Positions 31,534 through 38,963 of a stretch of 43,506 bases of DNA are shown piece by piece. This DNA is from Patescibacteria group bacterium UBA6033 (GTDB taxonomy: Bacteria > Patescibacteriota > Minisyncoccia > Phycocordibacterales > Phycocordibacteraceae), in contig DIZH01000009.1 in the NCBI GenBank assembly GCA_002429325.1, positions 31,535 through 75,040 on the forward strand, in the 5' to 3' direction. Each line of letters opens with the position of its first letter. Positions within the stretch are counted from its first letter, which is position 1. The translations under genes and the position numbers were made by a program. The notes under the pieces were generated by a model. That model saw nothing but the letters and a program-made list of their open reading frames with translations. It ran no database searches and was not told the origin of the DNA.

Positions 31534-34500
31534 ATGCGGGGAAAAAATCTCGCGTTCTTTCTTTTAGCCAGTACTCTGGTGCTCGGCATGCGTCCGCTGA
31601 CTGCGCATGCGGAACTGTATCCAATCATTAATGAAGTGAAGTTCCATGAATTCGCGAGCGTACCGGGAACTCCGTCTGATGTGAAGCAGAGTGCTCTTAA
31701 AGCTGGAGACGTGATCACACTTCAAGTGAACGTCGATAGCATATATGCGGATGCGCCGAGGGTAACGGTCGACCTGTCAGAGCTTGGCATCACTAGTCCG
31801 ACAACGACTCCTGCCAGTGCAGGTCCGATCTATCACGAAGTGCTCCACGATCGCGCCTACTATTCAGATTATGTATACGAATTTGGCCCATTTACTATCG
31901 GTGCGGACGTGCCAGATGGTGAAAAGACCATTCCTATTCAAGCGATTGATGCGGTTGGGAATGTCGCTTCGTCGGTCACCCACATTGTCGTGGATAATGT
32001 CCCGCCCATAATTTCTCTTTCAGGTATTACCTTTTCGACCACTACGCCGGGCGCTAATGACTACATGTATCTTTCGGGTGCACTGAGCGAGACGGGGAGT
32101 TCTCTGGTGACCGGTCGCGTTACTGAAACGCTTTTAGATGCGAATCGAGAGAAAATGATTGGCGGATGGCCGTGGTCATATACCGTTGACTATAATCCGC
32201 TGACGCTTTTTTCCGCCTCCTCGACAGACGGGATATTTTCCCATGTGCCGTATATGTTGGCCGAAAATAAGCCCGGAGAGATCGCTGAAGCTGCTTTTTT
32301 CAAACTCGCAATCACAGCATATGACGCAGCAGGGAATAGTGCCTCGACTGAGTTCGTCATACCGCTTCAGACACAAATAGAAGAACCGAAGGTATCGAAC
32401 GTGCTTTTCCTTCCTGGCATCGAGGGGAGCCGATTGTATGAGGGGACAGGTTGCGGCAAGAGCGCCGAAGAGATGCTGTGGGAGCCGTACGAATCCGCTT
32501 TAGGATTATTCACGGGTGCGGGCGATAAGAAGGTAAATAATCTTGCGCTTAATACTGCTGGCACGAGCGCATGTTCAGATATTTATGCGAAGGAGGGGGA
32601 GATCATCGATGCGGTAAACGGCAGTGCCATCTACGCCTCGCTCATAAGCGAGATGAACGGACTAAAAGCCGGTGGTACCATCAACGACTGGAAACCAGTT
32701 GCCTATGACTGGCGGCTCTCGCTTGATGACCTTATGTCCAATGGGGCGCAGCATGGCGACCGGATCTACTATGGGGAAGCGACGAGCACACCTTATATAG
32801 AGCAGACGCTGCGTTCGCTTGCTACGAGTTCAAAAAGCGGCAAGGTCACTATCATCGCTCACAGCAATGGTGGCCTCGTGACGAAAGCTCTTCTCGAGCG
32901 ACTTGGAAGCGAAACTTCCAAGTCGCTCGTCGATAAGATAATAATGGTCGGCGTGCCGCAGAGTGGGGCTCCGTTGGATATAGGCTCCACGCTTGTTGGC
33001 TATGACTCAGGCATTTACTCCAAGATAGTCTCTCAGATTAAGGTTCCAGTAGTGACAAATGTGGCAGCCCGTTCGCTCGCTCAGAATTCGCCGATGGCGT
33101 ATCACCTGCTGCCCTCAGAAGCATATTTCCTGAACGCGGGAAACGATCCTGCACATCCGGTCATTCGTTTCAGCGGTTATGGATATGCGAATGAGGAGCT
33201 GGCTTATGGCAATGTCATTAAAGACCGTGTCACACTCGACAACTTCCTCCTCGCCAAGGAGGGTGCTCGCGAGAAACCGAAATCAAATGATCTGAAGTCT
33301 GCAGAGATTCTGAATTCGACGCTTATCGACTATGCGAACACGACACATTCGGCATTAGACGTCTGGACACATCCGCCGGGCATACAAGTGAGTCAAATCG
33401 CCGGGTGGGGAGTGGATACTGTCGGCGGTATAGATTTCTACACTGCGTCATCCACCTTACTCAATTTCTTAGGCTCTCGGCGAAGATACAAGCCTATTTT
33501 CATTGAAGATGGCGATGGTACGGTCCCTGTCCCGAGCGCGTTACTGATAGCGTCGAGCACAGACGTAAAGAATTATTGGCTAGACTTACAGAACTCTCAG
33601 ATAAAACACGGCGATATATTTGAAAGCGCGGACCTCGAAAACTTTTTAGGGAATCTTATTACTAATATTTCAACCCAACCTTCGACTATATTGGATGCCT
33701 CACCAGTATCCTCTAGTTCCAAAAAGTTAACATTCTTTCTTAATCAGCCGGTTTCGTTCCAGATCAAGGATGTACATGGACGCGTGGGTGCTACAGGGGA
33801 CAGTTCGCCGACAATTCCCGGATTCAGTTACGGCGAGTTTGGCGGAGTGATGTACATTACTGTACCCGAGGATGGGCAATACGAAGTTACGATACAGGGG
33901 GAGGGCAACGGTCTATTAGACCTAGATATGCAAGAGAGGTCGGGCGATACGATCACTGCTTCGAGTACTGTCGAAAGCATCCCGATAACAGAAAACACGC
34001 TCGTCAGCCTTACTATTTCAGGCGGGTTGGATACCACGTCTCCCATTACGGTAGATACAAATGGAAATGGGCAAGATGTAGTGCACATAGTACCTGTGGT
34101 GGGGGAAACAGTTATCTATCCTAAGCCGCAGACGGCTGCAAGCACTACCGAGGATTCCGTGCCGCCAGTGGCGATGGGTGGCGGCGCGGGCGATCCTCCA
34201 TCATCACCTATACTCGTTTCAACAAAAAGCATAATTCCCATACCGACCTCGCCTCCCATTGAATTGGTGTCGGTCATGGCCACGACGAGCGATGCTACTA
34301 TTAGCACCAGCACCAGCACCAGCACCAGCACCGGTGAGGTGGCTACTGCTGCACCGGTGGTCGCAGCAGCGCCTGCTCGCATCCGCATAGCCGTGAAGCA
34401 TGTGCCGAGAAGCGTCACTGCTGCGAATCAAAAGCAGGCAGTACCCGATCTTTCACAAACTGCTTCGGTATACGGAGCAATTCACCAGCCGATATTCACC

Positions 34501-34566
34501 AAATTAGTAATCGCATTGTCCGATGGGCTGCACAGGTTCTGGCTCACCATTAGAAAATTATTCTGA
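31534..34566 (+). CDS. Secreted LCAT-like lipase/acyltransferase with Ig-like domains
   Basis: 1010 aa. A signal peptide (MRGKNLAFFLLASTLVLGMR, cleavage after AHA near residue 26) leads to Ig/cadherin-like beta domains. An alpha/beta hydrolase follows from about residue 290 (VLFLPGIEGSRLYEG), with nucleophile Ser444 in IIAHSNGGLV, acid in EDGDGTVPVP (Asp659/Asp661) and His692 in IKHGD. The set matches the lecithin:cholesterol acyltransferase family. Beyond it lie beta-rich segments, a Ser/Thr linker with five AGCACC units, and a C-terminal hydrophobic end LVIALSDGLHRFWLTIRKLF. The catalytic Ser is preceded by His rather than the usual Gly. A 15-bp inverted repeat interrupts the hydrolase region. 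Confidence 0.87.
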   Translation: MRGKNLAFFLLASTLVLGMRPLTAHAELYPIINEVKFHEFASVPGTPSDVKQSALKAGDVITLQVNVDSIYADAPRVTVDLSELGITSPTTTPASAGPIYHEVLHDRAYYSDYVYEFGPFTIGADVPDGEKTIPIQAIDAVGNVASSVTHIVVDNVPPIISLSGITFSTTTPGANDYMYLSGALSETGSSLVTGRVTETLLDANREKMIGGWPWSYTVDYNPLTLFSASSTDGIFSHVPYMLAENKPGEIAEAAFFKLAITAYDAAGNSASTEFVIPLQTQIEEPKVSNVLFLPGIEGSRLYEGTGCGKSAEEMLWEPYESALGLFTGAGDKKVNNLALNTAGTSACSDIYAKEGEIIDAVNGSAIYASLISEMNGLKAGGTINDWKPVAYDWRLSLDDLMSNGAQHGDRIYYGEATSTPYIEQTLRSLATSSKSGKVTIIAHSNGGLVTKALLERLGSETSKSLVDKIIMVGVPQSGAPLDIGSTLVGYDSGIYSKIVSQIKVPVVTNVAARSLAQNSPMAYHLLPSEAYFLNAGNDPAHPVIRFSGYGYANEELAYGNVIKDRVTLDNFLLAKEGAREKPKSNDLKSAEILNSTLIDYANTTHSALDVWTHPPGIQVSQIAGWGVDTVGGIDFYTASSTLLNFLGSRRRYKPIFIEDGDGTVPVPSALLIASSTDVKNYWLDLQNSQIKHGDIFESADLENFLGNLITNISTQPSTILDASPVSSSSKKLTFFLNQPVSFQIKDVHGRVGATGDSSPTIPGFSYGEFGGVMYITVPEDGQYEVTIQGEGNGLLDLDMQERSGDTITASSTVESIPITENTLVSLTISGGLDTTSPITVDTNGNGQDVVHIVPVVGETVIYPKPQTAASTTEDSVPPVAMGGGAGDPPSSPILVSTKSIIPIPTSPPIELVSVMATTSDATISTSTSTSTSTGEVATAAPVVAAAPARIRIAVKHVPRSVTAANQKQAVPDLSQTASVYGAIHQPIFTKLVIALSDGLHRFWLTIRKLF
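32895..32929. repeat. Perfect 15-bp inverted repeat inside the lipase gene
   Basis: Arm CGAGCGACTTGGAAG at 32895-32909, five-base loop, exact complement at 32915-32929. It encodes ERLGSETSKSLV just after the nucleophile region, in a surface-loop-like, length-variable part of the hydrolase. Confidence 0.92.
34303..34332 (+). repeat. AGCACC hexanucleotide tract in a Ser/Thr linker
   Basis: Five perfect AGCACC units encode (Ser-Thr)5 in the linker of the lipase. Being a multiple of three, slippage would change linker length without a frameshift. Confidence 0.9.
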
Positions 34567-34570
34567 TTAT

Positions 34571-35302
34571 ATGAAAATAAAGATATCCTTGATAATTACA
34601 GCTCTGATTGTATTGATGATTGGCTATGTCATTGCGCATCCCCTAAGTCTTAGCCTTTGCAGCAATATATACCAGACTAGTAACTATATAGGATGTTCAG
34701 ATGGCACCATAAAGAGTATCGGTTCCCCCCTCTTCATCTTTATGTCTTGGATATTACCTATTATTATCTTTGCCGCACTTTTGCGCGAAAATATATTTCG
34801 ACCCTGGATCCGTCTCTCTCTATGGTTTGTGCCACTTTTGATTCTCTATATTTTCACTACGCCGGTTAATTTTACTGGTATTGGACTAGACCTGTTTCCA
34901 TTCTATCGAGATGATGCTGCTCGTCTTGCAGCGGAGATCTTTTCAGTCGCAAGTCTTGTTGTGATGGTCTTCAGTTTTATGCGTCTGCGCTTTGTGAAAG
35001 AAGATGGGAAAGGAGGAGAGTATCAGGTTAGAGAATTAAAAGCATTAGTAGCTTCAAGTATTGGTGCTGTCGCTGCCGCAATATTCGTATGGACCTTATT
35101 CTCCAACAATCTCAATCTCTTCATTCTTTCCGGCATCACCTTTATAGCCATGGCCTTGTTTTCTCTCTATCAGATAATCGTTCTGGTATTTAAGAAGAGA
35201 CAAGACCATCTAGCGTTAGGGCTGAAGTTGAATACAGCTATCCTCCTGCTCACGGTAAGCGTTATCGTTTGCGCGACCTCCTTTTTGATCGGTATACGAT
35301 AA
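34571..35302 (+). CDS. Multispanning membrane protein of unknown function
   Basis: 243 aa, not recognised. About seven membrane helices are visible: SLIITALIVLMIGYVIA, FIFMSWILPIIIFAALL, IRLSLWFVPLLILYIF, IFSVASLVVMVFSFM, LVASSIGAVAAAIFVWTLF, LFILSGITFIAMALFSLYQI and AILLLTVSVIVCATSFLI. After the first helix two Cys (SLCSNIYQ, YIGCSDG) lie in an outer loop and may form a disulfide. It begins four bases after the lipase stop, so the two are probably co-expressed. The AT content is higher than in the flanking housekeeping genes. The stop codon overlaps a 12-bp hairpin (35302-35328). Confidence 0.7.
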   Translation: MKIKISLIITALIVLMIGYVIAHPLSLSLCSNIYQTSNYIGCSDGTIKSIGSPLFIFMSWILPIIIFAALLRENIFRPWIRLSLWFVPLLILYIFTTPVNFTGIGLDLFPFYRDDAARLAAEIFSVASLVVMVFSFMRLRFVKEDGKGGEYQVRELKALVASSIGAVAAAIFVWTLFSNNLNLFILSGITFIAMALFSLYQIIVLVFKKRQDHLALGLKLNTAILLLTVSVIVCATSFLIGIR

Positions 35303-35328
35303 TTTGCAGACACGGCGTGTCTGCAAAT
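35302..35328. repeat. Perfect 12-bp hairpin at the 3' end of the lipase cassette
   Basis: ATTTGCAGACAC at 35302-35313, loop GGC, exact complement at 35317-35328. No T-run follows, so it is not a classic terminator. Its right arm shares its last two bases with the next palindrome. Confidence 0.9.
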
Positions 35329-35353
35329 GCGGGTATTTCGTAAACCCCCGCAT
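35327..35353 (+). repeat. Degenerate REP-like palindrome, variant GGGTATTT
   Basis: ATGC-GGGTATTT, loop CGT, AAACCCCC-GCAT. The same two mismatches as at 31456-31478, with outer arms still paired. It lies 56 bases before the obg start. Confidence 0.9.
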
Positions 35354-35393
35354 GGGCGAGGTATTGCAGTTAGGCGATTTTTGTTTTCTAGTG

Positions 35394-35399
35394 TATGAT
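35394..35399 (+). promoter_or_regulatory. -10 box before obg
   Basis: TATGAT ends nine bases before ATG 35409, which favours this start over the longer frame that reads through the hairpins. Confidence 0.55.
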
Positions 35400-35408
35400 G
35401 AGAAAACT

Positions 35409-36386
35409 ATGGCATTTACCGACGAAGCGAGAATACATCTAGAGTCCGGCAAAGGCGGCGATGGCGTCGTACGCTGGCTGCGCACGAAACAATCTGCGTG
35501 GGGAGGTCCCTCAGGCGGCGATGGTGGGCGCGGCGGCGATGTCGTCCTCGTCGGCGTGCGCGATCTCGCGGCTCTTTCGCAGTTCCGTTTCGAGAAGAAA
35601 TTCAAAGCCGAGAATGGCGAAGCTGGTAAAGGTGAGCTGAAGCACGGGTCGAATGGCGCCGATATCGTACTCAAGATACCGGTCGGTACACTGGTCCGCG
35701 TCGTCGAGACAGGAGAGGAGCACGAGATTACTGCCGAGGATGAACGCTTTGTACTGTTCCGTGGCGGCTATGGCGGTCTCGGCAATGCCCGCTTCAAAAG
35801 CTCGACAAATCAGAACCCCTATCAGCAAACGGTAGGGAAAAAAGGGAAGGGTGGGGATATCGAAATGGTCCTGAAGATCATCGCCGATGCCGGGCTCATC
35901 GGTCTCCCGAATGCCGGGAAGTCCTCATTGCTGAATGCTCTCACTCGGGCGAAATCGAAGATAGGGGACTACCCATTTACCACACTTGAGCCGAACCTCG
36001 GGGAATTCTATGGCCGTATTCTGGCCGATATTCCAGGCCTTATAGAAGGAGCCTCGTCCGGACGAGGTCTCGGAATAAAATTTTTGAGACACGTAGAGCG
36101 CACTGGTATTCTGTTGCATCTCGTCTCGGCTAGCACAGATGACCCTATCGCAGCCTATAGGGAAGTACATAAAGAGATAGAGGCATTTGGGCACGGGCTC
36201 CCAGAGAAGCGCGAGATAGTCGTCCTCTCTAAAACCGACCTTTTGACTCCTAAGGAGGTGGAAGCGAAGAAGAAATTGCTTGCCAAAGAGACTGGTAGGG
36301 AAGTGCTCACGGTCTCAATCGCCGACGATGCCGCCCTCAAAACGTTCTCGGATAGGCTCACGGCTATCTTCGCAGAAAAGAAGTAG
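35409..36386 (+). CDS. obg: GTPase Obg/CgtA
   Basis: 325 aa ribosome-assembly GTPase. The N-terminal glycine-rich Obg fold has GGPSGGDGGRGGDVVLVGV. The G domain has GLPNAGKSSLLNAL (G1, from residue 165), IGDYPFTTLEPNLG (G2), DIPGLIEGASSGRGLG (G3), and SKTD (G4). The protein stops after the G domain and lacks the C-terminal extension of some Obg proteins, as is normal for the short form. ATG 35409 gives the canonical start MAFTDEARIHLESGKGGDG. G3 is encoded over a perfect 16-bp palindrome (36052-36067). A weak hairpin follows the stop. Confidence 0.95.
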   Translation: MAFTDEARIHLESGKGGDGVVRWLRTKQSAWGGPSGGDGGRGGDVVLVGVRDLAALSQFRFEKKFKAENGEAGKGELKHGSNGADIVLKIPVGTLVRVVETGEEHEITAEDERFVLFRGGYGGLGNARFKSSTNQNPYQQTVGKKGKGGDIEMVLKIIADAGLIGLPNAGKSSLLNALTRAKSKIGDYPFTTLEPNLGEFYGRILADIPGLIEGASSGRGLGIKFLRHVERTGILLHLVSASTDDPIAAYREVHKEIEAFGHGLPEKREIVVLSKTDLLTPKEVEAKKKLLAKETGREVLTVSIADDAALKTFSDRLTAIFAEKK

Positions 36387-36408
36387 GGCCTATTCAGGCC
36401 TCGGTCTT

Positions 36409-36424
36409 TGCTATATTCTAGGAG
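36409..36424 (+). promoter_or_regulatory. Extended -10 box and Shine-Dalgarno for gatB
   Basis: TGCTATATT (36409-36417) is followed by AGGAG (36420-36424), seven bases before ATG 36432. This is the clearest Shine-Dalgarno in the window and fixes the gatB start. Confidence 0.6.
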
Positions 36425-36431
36425 CATACGC

Positions 36432-37871
36432 ATGGAGTACCGCCCCACGATAGGACTTGAAGTGCACGCCGAGTTGAAGACGCGAACGAAGATGTTCTGC
36501 GACTCTGCGAACGACCCCGATGAGGCGCGTCCAAATATAAACATCTGCCCGGTATGCCTCGCTCACCCTGGCACGCTTCCTGTTATTAACCGGGCAGCGG
36601 TGCTGCACATATTGCGCATGGGTACGGCAATCGGAGGAAAGATCGCTGACTTCACCGAATTCGATCGCAAGAGTTATTTCTACCCTGACATTCCGAAGGG
36701 CTACCAGATTTCTCAGTATGAGTACCCGCTCATCACTGGCGGAGAGCTTGCTGGTGTTGCTATCACGCGCATTCATCTTGAAGAAGATACTGCTCGTTCA
36801 ATTCACCTGCCTGCGCAGGCAGGTGCGGACGGGAAGAGCCTCGTCGATTTCAATCGCGCTGGCATTCCACTTATGGAACTAGTGACGGAGCCAGTCATAC
36901 ATGATGCGGCAACTGCCGGACGTTTCGCGCGCGAGCTCCAATTGCTTTTGCGTACGCTCGGCGCTGGTGAGGCGAATCTCGAGAAAGGGGAGATGCGCAT
37001 CGAAGCAAATATTTCTGTATCAAAAGAGGAAGGAGTGTTCGGCACCAAGGTTGAAGTGAAAAATATAAATTCATTCCGTTCAGTTGAGCGCGCTATCGCT
37101 TTTGAAATTAATCGCCAAATTGAGCTTATTGAGAGCGGCGGTAACGTGGTGCAGGCGACACGCGGGTGGGACGAGACCAAGCAGAGCACCTTCCACCAGC
37201 GCTTCAAAGAGGGGAGTGCCGATTACCGTTATTTCCCAGAACCTGATCTTCCGAAATTGTATCTGTCCGATATTCCCGAATTCGCCCATGATGCGCTTCG
37301 CGCATCATTGCCTGAACTTCCATGGGAACGGCGTGCGCGGTATGCAGAGCGATATGCGCTCAAAGAAAATGATGTCGCCTATATCGGTGCGACGGCTGAG
37401 CGCGCAGAATTTTTTGATGCGGTGACAGAAGCACTCGATAACTCGAAAGAGCTTGTTGCGCTCGCTGCGAATTATATTGTCTCGGATCTCGGAGGCATCT
37501 ATGCGAAGAAAGATAGTGAAGACTATGCATCTCTCGATCCGAAGATGTTCGCGAAGCTTATTCGTCTTGTCTCTGCCGGAGACGTATCTTCTCGCGGTGC
37601 GAAGGACACACTCATGCATCTCGTAGAGAAAGGAGGTGACCCAAGAGTCATCGCACAGGAGCAGGGATTGATGCAGGTGCATGATACGACTGTGCTCACT
37701 GAAGCTATCCGTGTAGTGCTCGCGGAAGAGAACAAGGCTGTCGAAGAGTATCGGGCAGGGAAGGAAGCCGCACTCCAGTACTTGGTGGGTAAGAGCATGA
37801 AGGCGACTCGAGGGGCAGGCAACCCTACTGTCCTCAAGGAACTGATAGTCAAAGAACTCTCACTTAAGTAA
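36432..37871 (+). CDS. gatB: Aspartyl/glutamyl-tRNA amidotransferase subunit B
   Basis: 479 aa. GatB is the kinase part of the GatCAB complex that amidates Glu-tRNA(Gln) or Asp-tRNA(Asn). The start PTIGLEVHAELKTRTKMFC, the block ICPVCLAHPGTLPVIN, FDRKSYFYPDIPKGYQISQYE and SLVDFNRAGIPLMELVTEP are diagnostic, and the C-terminal YqeY-like tail ends NPTVLKELIVKELSLK. Between EEDTARSIH and SLVDFNRAG an extra LPAQAGADGK is encoded by a perfect 22-bp palindrome. Cys pairs of the zinc site are only partly visible. GatA and GatC are not in the window. Confidence 0.95.
   Translation: MEYRPTIGLEVHAELKTRTKMFCDSANDPDEARPNINICPVCLAHPGTLPVINRAAVLHILRMGTAIGGKIADFTEFDRKSYFYPDIPKGYQISQYEYPLITGGELAGVAITRIHLEEDTARSIHLPAQAGADGKSLVDFNRAGIPLMELVTEPVIHDAATAGRFARELQLLLRTLGAGEANLEKGEMRIEANISVSKEEGVFGTKVEVKNINSFRSVERAIAFEINRQIELIESGGNVVQATRGWDETKQSTFHQRFKEGSADYRYFPEPDLPKLYLSDIPEFAHDALRASLPELPWERRARYAERYALKENDVAYIGATAERAEFFDAVTEALDNSKELVALAANYIVSDLGGIYAKKDSEDYASLDPKMFAKLIRLVSAGDVSSRGAKDTLMHLVEKGGDPRVIAQEQGLMQVHDTTVLTEAIRVVLAEENKAVEEYRAGKEAALQYLVGKSMKATRGAGNPTVLKELIVKELSLK
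36804..36825. repeat. Perfect 22-bp palindrome inserted in gatB
   Basis: The arms CACCTGCCTGC and GCAGGCAGGTG abut with no loop and encode LPAQAG at a point where GatB homologs usually go straight from the EED...IH helix to SLVDFNRAG. This looks like an in-frame insertion. Confidence 0.9.
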
Positions 37872-37880
37872 GAGGCAATC

Positions 37881-37923
37881 AAAAGCCCATGAGGGGGTTT
37901 CGTAAACCCCCTCATGGGCTTTT
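37881..37923. repeat. REP-like palindrome acting as the gatB terminator
   Basis: Perfect 20-bp stem (37881-37900 with 37904-37923), loop CGT, core GGGGGTTT and outer GCCCATGA. A T-rich tail follows. It begins ten bases after the gatB stop. Confidence 0.93.
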
Positions 37924-37989
37924 TGCTTTTCAGGATTCATGAGTTTTTATCATATGTGCATAACCCTTCCAAACAAGACAAGATACCTT

Positions 37990-37995
37990 TATACT
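37990..37995 (+). promoter_or_regulatory. -10 box before the HTH membrane protein
   Basis: TATACT ends seven bases before ATG 38003; a weak TTCCAA at 37967-37972 lies 17 bases upstream of it. Confidence 0.6.
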
Positions 37996-38002
37996 ACAAA
38001 GC

Positions 38003-38770
38003 ATGGATGAGATTATTATAGAAGAGAAGCGGTATATATCGTCAAAGCAAGCTGCCAAAATTACTGGATATGCCAAGGATTATATCGGTCAGCTCTGTCG
38101 CGAGGGCCGCGTCCCGGCTCGATTGGTAGGCCGGAGCTGGTATGTGCTTGATTCAGCCATTCAGGACCATCGTTTCGGAAATCCAGTCATAGAATCTGAT
38201 GAAAAGGCCGCTCCTGAGCCTTCAAATATCGAGACAGCTCGCTACTCCTCCCCGGCCGAAGAGGTACTCCCGTCTATAAATCAGCTTAAAGCCGCTCCCA
38301 AGGCTTCTGCTGAAGAACCCGTGCAGGAAAATTCAGTCGAACCCCTTCAAGACTCGTGGCGATCCTGGTTCGAAAAGGTTGAGGAGGCCGCGACAGAAGC
38401 TATTGCTGCGTCGCATACCGTCCCAGAGGAGCAATTAGCGGCAGAAGAACCCATAGAGGAGAGCATAGAGGTAAATGTGCCTGTTCGCGCTATACACCAT
38501 TCGCTCTACCAGCCCGTGGAGGATGAGCCGATGCCGCTTGTCATAAAGAGCTATGCGCATGATGAAGAGGAATTGGAGGAGCAAATACGAGTCCAAGAGC
38601 GCCCTCAGAGGGGGATCAGAGGTATCCTAAGCGGGATTCAGGTAGCAAGTATTATGGTTGCCGCTATTTCTGTCATAGTTGCAGTCATGGGAAGCGGATA
38701 TTTCGATAGCTACATCATCTCGAATAAACAAGTATCACTTGTTGCAGGAGTTTCTCTCTACAATAAATAG
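38003..38770 (+). CDS. Membrane-anchored protein with N-terminal excisionase-like HTH
   Basis: 255 aa. Residues 11-48 (starting YISSKQAAKITGYAKDYIGQ and ending RLVGRSWYV) match the winged HTH of the excisionase/MerR-like HTH_17 type. An acidic, Glu/Pro/Ala-rich linker (about 55-195) follows. Near the C-terminus IQVASIMVAAISVIVAVMGSGYF forms one membrane span, then a short outer tail. The DNA-binding head would be in the cytoplasm and the tail outside. The next gene begins with the same kind of module. Bounded by REP-like palindromes on both sides. A membrane-tethered regulator is one reading; a DNA-to-envelope anchor is another. Confidence 0.75.
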   Translation: MDEIIIEEKRYISSKQAAKITGYAKDYIGQLCREGRVPARLVGRSWYVLDSAIQDHRFGNPVIESDEKAAPEPSNIETARYSSPAEEVLPSINQLKAAPKASAEEPVQENSVEPLQDSWRSWFEKVEEAATEAIAASHTVPEEQLAAEEPIEESIEVNVPVRAIHHSLYQPVEDEPMPLVIKSYAHDEEELEEQIRVQERPQRGIRGILSGIQVASIMVAAISVIVAVMGSGYFDSYIISNKQVSLVAGVSLYNK

Positions 38771-38824
38771 TGTATCTACATAGTATATGGTCTCGGATAG
38801 ACGAGATTACAAAAGATGAATAGG

Positions 38825-38850
38825 AAGCAGGGTATAACAGCTCTGCTTTT
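38825..38850 (+). terminator. Possible terminator after the HTH membrane protein
   Basis: AAGCAG and CTGCTT pair across a 12-base loop and are followed by TTCTAATT. The loop is long and the U-tract broken, so it is weak. Confidence 0.35.
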
Positions 38851-38963
38851 CTAATTCGTCCTCAAAAAGTATTTTGTAAGTGATCACACGAGGTTACATT
38901 TGTTATTTAGACTTACAATTATGCTTGATAAGACTGTCAGTGAGGCTTTCTATGGCTTGTAGA

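Noticed and set aside
36052..36067. Perfect 16-bp palindrome in obg as another inserted element
   Set aside because: It encodes the strictly conserved ASSGRG part of the G3 motif, so the symmetry arises within required codons and not from an insertion.
36387..36400. Hairpin after obg as a rho-independent terminator
   Set aside because: The stem is only five pairs and no T-run follows; the gatB promoter begins directly after it.
38921..38962. 13-codon reading frame before the 38964 palindrome, as a leader peptide
   Set aside because: It is short, has no Shine-Dalgarno or conserved feature, and the hairpin it would control is explained as a REP copy.
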